Shown piece after piece: positions 57,157 to 64,000 of a stretch of 64,000 nt of DNA. The notes under the pieces are model-generated. The model did no database searches and was not told the origin of the DNA. It saw only the letters and a list, made by a program, of their open reading frames with translations. Each line of letters begins with the position of its first letter. Position 1 is the stretch's first letter. The translations under genes were made by a program, and so were the position numbers. This DNA comes from Rhizomys pruinosus (lineage: Eukaryota; Chordata; Mammalia; Rodentia; Spalacidae), in the NCBI GenBank assembly GCA_009823505.1, contig VZQC01009509.1, positions 351,458-415,457 on the forward strand, written 5' to 3'.

Positions 57157-58942
57157 CTGGCATATCGCATACAGACCCACATCAAGAAGATCATCCATCA
57201 TGACCAAGTTGGATTCATACCAGAGATGCATGGATGGTTCAACATATGAAAATCAATAAATATCAAGCATATAAATGGACTGAAAGACAAAAACCACACC
57301 ATCATCTCAATTGATGCAAAAAATGTCTTTGACAAAATCCAGCATCCTTCATGCTTAAAGTCTTAGAGGGAATTGGATTGGAGTGATCATTCCTCAATGT
57401 AATCAAGGCCATATACAAGAAACCCACAGCCAATATCATCCTAAATGGGGAAACGACAGAAGCATTCCTTTAAAGGTAGGAACTTGGCAAGGCTGCCCCC
57501 TGTCACCACTCCTCTTCAATATAGTGCTTGAAACACTTGCTAGGGCAATAAGGCAAGAAAAGGAAATTAGAGGAGTACTAATTGGAAAAGAGGAAGTCAA
57601 GCTATCCCTTTTTGCTGACCATATGATTGTTTACTTAAGGGATGCTAAAAACTCCACCAGAAAACTGCTAGAAACAATTAAGAGCTTCAGTAAAGTGGCA
57701 GGATACAAAATTAACCTAGAAAAATCAGTAGCCTTTCTTTACACCAACAACAAGCAACTAAAGAAGGAATTCAAGGAGACCTTCCCACTCACAATAGCCT
57801 CAAAAACAATAAAATACTTAGGAACAAACCTAACCAAAGACACTATAGTTCTCTACAACAAAAACTTTAAGCCCTTGAAGAAGGAAATTGAAGAAGACAT
57901 CAGAAGATGGAAAAACCTCCCATGCTGATGGATTGGGACTATTAATATAGTAAAAGCATCTATTCTTCCCAAACTCTTGTATAGATTTAATGCAATCCCA
58001 ATTAAAATCCCCAAGAGTTTCTTCATAGGCTTGGAGAAAAAAGTCCTTAATTTCATTTGGAAAGACAAAAGTCCCCAAATAGCCAAAACAACGCTGAGTT
58101 AAAAGAGCAATACAGGGGGGATCTCTATACCTGACTTCAAACTATACTACAGGGCTATAGTCATAAAAACAGCTTGGTACTGGCACAAAAACAGACCAGT
58201 TGACCAATGGAATAAAACTGAAGATCCAAACTTGAGCACATACAATTTCAGCCACCTCATATTTGACAAGGGGGCCAAGAAGACACAATGGAGGAAAGAC
58301 AGCATCTTCAGCAAGTGGTGTTGGCAAAACTGCATCACCACTTGTAGAAGAATGAAATTAAACCCCTACCTCTCGCCCTGTACAAAAGTCAACTCCAGAT
58401 GGATCAAAGACCTCAACGTGAAACCCCAAATTCTGAAGGTGATAGAAGAAAAAGTTGGCAGCAGACTACAAACAATAGGTGTAGGAAAAGACTTCCTAAA
58501 TCAGACAGCAGCTGTGCAAGTATTAAGGTCGACAATTGACAAATGGGACCTCATTAAACTCAAAAGCTTCTGTACGTCAAAAGAAACAATCAAGGAAGTG
58601 AAGAAAAATCCCACAGAGTGGGAGGAAACCTTCACCATAGAAACATCTGACAAAGCATTGATTTCCAGACTATACAAACTACTCAAAAAACAAAGAAGGA
58701 AATGAATGACCCATTCAATAGATGGAGCAAAGAGCTGAACAGAGACTTCACAAGTGAGGAATTAGAGATGGCTGAGAAACATCTTAAGAAGTTTATCATT
58801 AAGGAAATGCAAATCAAAACCACTCTAAGATATCATCTTACTCCAATAAGATTGGCTAAGATCAAGAAAACAAATGGTACCCAGTGCTGGAGAGGTTGTG
58901 GGGAAGAGGAACACTCATCCGCTGCTGGTGGGAATGTAAATT

Positions 58943-59211
58943 CTTTTTTTTTTCTTTTTTTTTAATTTTTTTTATTAATTTTATTTATTTCTGTATGTGT
59001 ATGAACGTACTGACTGCATGCAAGTCTGTGCACCTGTGTCTTGCAATGCTGCGGAGGTCAGAAGAGGGTCTCAGATTCCCCCGGAACTGGAGTTCTCCTG
59101 GAATTGGAGCTTCAGACGGTTCTCGGCCGCCATGTGGGTGCTGGGGATCGAACCCGGGTCCTCTGCAAGAGCAGTCGGCGCTCTTAACCGCTAGGCCATC
59201 TCTCCAGCCCC
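58943..59211 (-). mobile_element. Young B2 SINE inserted in LINE-1 ORF2
   Basis: Long form B2 in reverse orientation. The 15-bp target duplication ggaatgtaaattctt (58931-58945 and 59213-59227) is perfect. Confidence 0.97.
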
Positions 59212-59727
59212 AGGAATGTAAATTCTTACAGCCACTATGGAAAGCAGTGTGGAGAACTCTTATAAGGAACCCCTTGGAATGAACTTGCCACCTAACCCAG
59301 CCATACCACTCCTGGGCATGTACCCACAAGACTCATCTTACTGCAGAGATACATGCACAGCCATGGTTATTGCAGCACTCTTCACAATAGCAAGGAGCTG
59401 GAACCAACCCAAGTGCCCCTCAACTGACGAGTGGATAGAGAAAATGTGGTACATCTATACAATGCAGTTCTATGCAGCAGTAAAGAAAGATGACATCATG
59501 AGCTTTGCAGGTAATGGCTGGAGCTAGAAAACATCATGCTGAGTGAAGTAACACAGTCCCAGAAAAACGACGAACGGTATCCCTCAACTGTGGATGCTAA
59601 CACCAATTACCTAATTGGTGGCAAACTGAGCAATGTCAATGTGATCTGAAAACAACTGTGCTCTTATATTGTGAATCCCTTAAAATATAATTAAAAAATT
59701 CCAACAATATCCAAAAAAAAAAAAAAA

Positions 59728-60829
59728 GGTAAGCTATGGGGATGGGGGTGGGCAGTGACTGGAACACAGCCCTCTATTTGGCCAGCAGTCCGGGAGTGTT
59801 GGTCTTCAGACTGTACCTGCTGTTGTGACCCTTCTGTTAGGATAGAAATGAGTAAAAATACAGAATGTTTGTCTCCTGTTGTTCTCAGGGTCATGCTGAG
59901 TTCCAAACCAAATTTTGAATGTTATTTTCAAGGGGACGAATTGTCTTCCAAACTTTCATGTTTGATTGCTGCCTAGAGTCCTGAGAAATATAACAAACTT
60001 CAGTTAATTCCAAACAGTAGATCGTGGTGGGAACAGGCTCAGTGGCCGGTTGACTGCACTTAACCTGTTGACTGACTCAGACCTGATGCTGGTTAGGGTC
60101 AGCTGGCTTGGCTGTAACCATTACCAGTAAACTCTGCCATGGTGTGTGACGAGGGCCGGCCCTGTCGAGGCTGACAGTGAAGTCTGGGCTGCATCTCCAT
60201 TCAGTTGTAGCTTTTGTTGGTGATGTTAATTGGTCCGTTTCCCTGTCTATGTCTACTGTAGAGTGTTTGATTTGCTTAGAGAACCCTGTCTAGCATGATT
60301 TAGGCCGAGGCAGGACAGGAGCAGCTGTGCTGGGGGGATGCATCCTCATTATTTGTCCCCTCCTTCTTGATGAGGTCCTTCAAGTTAATACTGGCTGGAA
60401 AGTGATCTGAGTTTAAAGCATGAAGATAAATACAAGGAAAATGGAATTTGTTTCATGTGAGTTTCTAAAGTTTGAAGATAAACTATGATTTATTTTTTCC
60501 CTACCATTAGCTTTTGAACCAGAGCAGTAGCAGATTTTATTAATTTATACACACACAAGTGGAAAGCTCTCAGCCTACTTCTGTGTCTTTATTCTGGGGT
60601 GATGCAAAGGTATGTTTGCTTTAGTTCACCAGCTGAAGGGGCTCCTGACCTTGATTAGCCAGTACTCGAAAGACCAAGTCCCCCTCAGGAAGGTGCTGCT
60701 TCAGGACTGTACCCTGCTTTCACCTGATCCTACCTGGCTCTGAGTTGAGAGAAGCTTGAGGCCAGCTTTGGTGGGCGCAGCTTTGTGCTGTCTGTGAGTC
60801 GGTTCTGGGTGTTGAAGCTAGAATGCTCA
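59728..60829. other. Unique intronic DNA
   Basis: About 1.1 kb; nothing recognised. Confidence 0.5.
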
Positions 60830-61532
60830 AGTCTGTAAGCACGTGGTCCACAGGATGCCATGTCCGTAAGCTTGTGGTCCACAGGATGCCATGTCCGTAA
60901 GCACGTGGTCCACAGGATGCCAAGTCTGTAATCACATGGTCCACAGGATGCCACGTCCGTAAGCATGTGGTCCACAGGATGCCACGTCCATAAGCACGTA
61001 GTACACACGATGCCAAGTCTGTAAGCACATAGTACACACGATGCCAAGTCTGTAAGCACGTGGTCCACAGGATGCTACGTCCGTAAGCACGTGGTCCACA
61101 CGATGCCAAGTCCGTAAGCACCTGGTCCACACGATGCCATGTCCATAAGCACCTGGTCCACACGATGCCATGTCCATAAGCACGTGGTCCACACGATGCC
61201 AAGTCCATAAGCACATGGTCCACAGGATGCCAAGTCCGTAAGCACGTGGTCCACAGGATGCCAAGTCCGTAAGCACGTGGTCCACAGGATGCCACGTCTG
61301 TAAGCACGTAGTCCACAGGATGCCAAGTCCGTAAACATGTAGTCCACACCAATGCCAAGTCCGTATGCACAGAGTCCACAGGATGCCACGTCCGTAAGCA
61401 CGTGGTCCACATGATGCCATGTCCGTAAGCACGTGGTCCACACGATGCCATGTCCGTAAGCGCGTGGTCCACAGGATGCCAAGTCCGTAAGCACCTGGTC
61501 CACAGGATGCCAAGTCTGTAGCACGTGGTCCA
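60830..61532. repeat. Minisatellite, 31-bp unit, about 22 copies
   Basis: gtaagcacgtggtccacagg plus atgccaagtcc recurs every 31 bp. Variable positions are the hexamer (cacgtg, cacatg, cacctg, catgtg) and cagg/cacg. About 10 of 23 units contain a perfect CACGTG. The 354-codon minus frame across the array (60720-61784) is a repeat artefact. Confidence 0.97.
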
Positions 61533-61801
61533 ACCGGCGTCTCCTCTGCACCCTGCTCTGGCTTTGTCTCCTCTGTCTCTCCCAGTTAAGTCTCCAACTT
61601 GTCTAAGGAATTGGCCTCTTAGTTGTTGATGCTTCCATTTTCTGGTGACTGAAATTGTATCCTCCAAAGAATATCTGTCAAGAATATTCCTGGTTTGTAT
61701 TTCACTTTGTGGTTTGGTTTTCATTTGTGCTAAGCTGTGTAGGTTTTCACAGAGAATGGAGAGCGGAGCTGCATGTTTCACCATAGATCATGCCTGGTTA
61801 G
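61533..61801. other. Unique DNA between two arrays
   Basis: Only 270 bp separates the 31-bp and the 37-bp arrays; nothing else recognised. Confidence 0.55.
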
Positions 61802-62102
61802 CTTCTCCATGGCCTGTGTGGGAGCACCCATCCTGTGACTTCTCCATAGCCTGTGTGGGAGCACCCATCCTGTGACTTCTCCATAGCCTGTGTGGGAGCA
61901 CCCATCCTGTGACTTCTCTATGGCCTGTGTGGGAGCACCCATCCTGTGACTTCTCCATGGCCTGTGTGGGAGCACCCATCCTGTGACTTCTCCATGGCCT
62001 GTGTGGGAGCATCCATCCTGTGACTTCTCCATAGCCTGTGTGGGAACACCCATCCTGTGACTTCTCCATAGCCTGTGTGGGAGCACCCATCCTGTGACTT
62101 CA
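61802..62102. repeat. Minisatellite, 37-bp unit, 8 copies
   Basis: cttctccatggcctgtgtgg plus gagcacccatcctgtga repeats every 37 bp, with variation only at ccatgg/ccatag/ctatgg and gagcac/gaacac/gagcat. Confidence 0.97.
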
Positions 62103-62332
62103 CCTGTCACTGGCCCTGGTGTCCTGCACAAGTTGCTTGTCTGGTGGGACATGGGAAAGGTCCTTGAGGCTGCTCCACTCTGGCTTGCGAGATATTTCCA
62201 TATCCCTATGTTCCCAATTGAAAAAAGTTTTGTAAATTTTAACATGTGGCCTTTCATTCCTTATTTCTGAATTAATGTGATAGAGGTAATAAAAGAACAA
62301 GTTTGGCAGTATTGTTATAACCCAGAAAGTAC

Positions 62333-62536
62333 AGGGCTAGAGAGATGGCTTAGTAGTTAGGAGCACTGGCTGTTCTTGCAAAGGACCTGGGTTCCCAGCA
62401 CCCATATGGCAGCTATTAACCGTACCTAACTCCAGTTCCACAATATCCAGTGCCCTCTTCTTGCCTCTGTGCAGGTATACTTACATACATGCAGGCAAAA
62501 TGCTCATACACATAAAATTAAATAAATAAAATTAAA
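62333..62536 (+). mobile_element. Old B2-class SINE
   Basis: agggctagagagatggctta head, ctaactccagttccacaata body, and cacataaaattaaataaata tail. Confidence 0.88.
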
Positions 62537-62866
62537 AAATAAGCCTCAACAAAGTAAGAAGCCCATCTTTTCCAGTGTTTATGTTGCTGCATCACTGTTA
62601 GGAGATGTAAGCAGATCACCACTGGGGACCAGTCAACAAAAAGCATTTAAAGCCGTTTTCTTCCCTGAAACAAACTGTGGAGCGATTTGAGAGGTCACAT
62701 GAGGCCATGCAGTTCTGACATGTAGTAGTAATACTTGTTTATTTACATCCTCACTCAGTAATGGAATTTACAAGGAAATGTGAGATTTAGAGTTTTTTAA
62801 TGTATCAATTCAGAAAAACACAAAGTTAGTGTAGAAATGTTGAGGTGACTGTCAGAAAGAAACTCT
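62537..62866. other. Unique intronic DNA
   Basis: Nothing recognised. Confidence 0.5.
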
Positions 62867-63150
62867 GGGCTGGGCAAATGGTGCAGCAGTTTCTGTATAA
62901 TCCAGAGGCCTGAGAACACGCTGGGTGGGTGTGCCAGCAGGTTTGTGATTCCAGACCCCTAAATCAGAGCCTTGATCTCCAAAGCAAACTGGCTTGCAAG
63001 GCCAGCCATGTGGGTGAGCTCTGGGTTTGATTGAGAGATTCTGCCTCAGTGAATAATTGGAAGGGCCATGGAGAAAGGTTCCCAGTATCAACCTCTGGCT
63101 TCTTGGGCACGTACCACATACACACCACCATGCGCGTGCGCACATGCGCA
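62867..63150 (+). mobile_element. Old B3/B4-like SINE
   Basis: gggctgggcaaatggtgcag, gtgagctctgggtttgattg, agagattctgcctcagtgaa and tatcaacctctggcttcttg, ending in a CA-rich tail. The subfamily is uncertain. Confidence 0.65.
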
Positions 63151-63152
63151 CA

Positions 63153-63190
<38 letters not shown>
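63151..63190. repeat. (CA)n microsatellite
   Basis: About 19 CA units following a gcgcgtgcgcacatgcgc-type alternating tract. Confidence 0.95.
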
Positions 63191-63192
<2 letters not shown>

Positions 63193-64000
63193 GGAGGAGG
63201 ACAAGGGGAAGAAAAAGCTGCCCTCTCCTCCTGTGTACTTGACAGACCAGATCTGTCTTTCTGACCACAGACTCTTTAGAAGCCAGTGGGAAGAGGGGGG
63301 ATGTTACACTACATGATAAAGACTGTGAGCTTGGAAATGTGTGAGCTCAGGACCCAGCTTGCTGATCCTCATGTGTGTGCTGTAGCCATCTGTGTAACAC
63401 CCTCTTTCTCCCCTGGCCCCCATGGGATGTGCTTTCTTTTCCTCTTCACTATTGGTGAGTGCCGAATCACAGTTGAGAAAAAATCCAGATACAAAGACCT
63501 TTCACAGCATAGCTTACTTTAGGACGGAAGTGACACCCCCCCTTCAGTGGAACCCAGATCCTCCCGGCCGCCATCTGCTACTGCTCATAGCTATGTTTTC
63601 GACAAAACATTGACTCGTGGAAAATTTAATTATTGTATTTTCTAAACAATGCATGGAATAAAAGTGTTGTTGCCAGTTTAACAATGTATCCAGTGACTTA
63701 AAGAAAAATCCATTTGTCTGAGGTATTATCTGCAGTAAATTCTGGACAGTTCCACATGAATAAAGAAGTAGAAAAGATGGCCGGAAAGCTCTGGAAGAAG
63801 AAGATAAATGAGAATATTCATCCACCTTTACAATTTTTGGAAAACCTGCTTAAGTATGTAATAAAAAAGAAATAAACAAAACTAAACCCAAATAAAAGAA
63901 CCAAATCACATGTAAACCTTTAACAAAAAGTCAAAACAGTGAAGCATATAGTGGAATGTTTCATAAGAAGAACTGTATATTTGGCTATTAATTACTTTGA
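63191..64000. other. Unique intronic DNA to window end
   Basis: AT-rich at the end; no exon or transposon recognised. Confidence 0.5.

Larger units (their letters stand above)
55240..59585 (+). pseudogene. LINE-1 ORF2 pseudogene (endonuclease, RT, C-terminal Cys region)
   Basis: Open pieces line up with ORF2p. 55399-56010 has the endonuclease with NIYAPNSG, GDFNTPLS, GTFSKIDHILGH and SDHSAIKLN. 56439-56702 has LPTKKSSGPNSFMAEFY. 57383-57928 has the RT region [20 protein letters not shown] and [11 protein letters not shown]. 58232-58705 has LIFDKGAKKTQWRKDSIFSK. 58702-58965 starts the CWRGCGE region, which resumes after the B2. In the RT active site the usual FADD reads FADH, so a catalytic aspartate is replaced by histidine. 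Frameshifts separate the pieces. Confidence 0.93.
53518..59727 (+). mobile_element. Nearly full-length but inactivated LINE-1
   Basis: It has the expected order: monomer-like 5' UTR, ORF1 remnant (about 54030-55190), ORF2 (about 55240-59580), short 3' UTR and a poly-A end at 59713-59727. A solo LTR (56813-57156) and a B2 (58943-59211) are nested in ORF2. Frame breaks, an internal A tract and a lost catalytic residue make it non-functional. The target duplication is not seen because the 5' boundary is unclear. Confidence 0.9.

Noticed and set aside
60720..61784. 354-codon minus-strand frame rich in W, H and C
   Set aside because: Translation of the 31-bp array in cycling registers; no gene features.

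Overview
The window is nuclear DNA of a muroid rodent, most likely a cricetid (vole, deer-mouse or hamster group). The evidence is the dense load of rodent SINEs (B1, B2 and B3/B4-like), rodent-type LINE-1 and MaLR-type LTR elements, together with CA/TG microsatellites and intron-scale spacing. There are no bacterial-style operons or ribosome binding sites. The species cannot be fixed from sequence alone.

Only one protein-coding segment is convincing. It is a 146-bp internal exon on the + strand (34043-34188), with a pyrimidine-tract/AG acceptor and a GTAAGT donor. Its translation contains the HIPVQSASD signature and the rest of a stretch I recognise as CDKAL1, the radical-SAM tRNA methylthiotransferase that makes ms2t6A37 in cytosolic tRNA-Lys(UUU). 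The rest of the window then reads as two partial introns of Cdkal1, a gene known in mammals for very long introns.

The introns are filled with transposons. There are four LINE-1 pieces: a 3'-UTR-only insertion at 17254-17820 (+), 3' parts at 23793-26870 (-) and 28806-32098 (-), and a nearly full-length broken copy at about 53500-59727 (+). One LTR family (TG...CA, 5-bp target duplications) is present as a complete non-autonomous MaLR/ERVL-like provirus at 19909-22070 (-) and as solo LTRs at 4633-4995 and 56813-57156. A second LTR family occurs at 5083-5698 and 13526-13919. About twenty B2-class and about twenty B1-class SINE copies are scattered on both strands, many with visible target-site duplications, and one MIR lies near 48.4 kb.

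The most unusual property is the density of minisatellites. About twelve unrelated tandem arrays (unit lengths 31 to 72 bp, each with its own motif) take up roughly 9 kb of the window. The largest is a 39-bp array of about 79 units at 39258-42328, of which about 67 consecutive units look identical. Two arrays carry a CACGTG E-box in about half of their units. A 674-bp assembly gap (35547-36220) runs from a B2 directly into another array. Long open frames through the arrays are by-products of unit lengths divisible by three or of the lack of stop codons in the motif; they are not genes.
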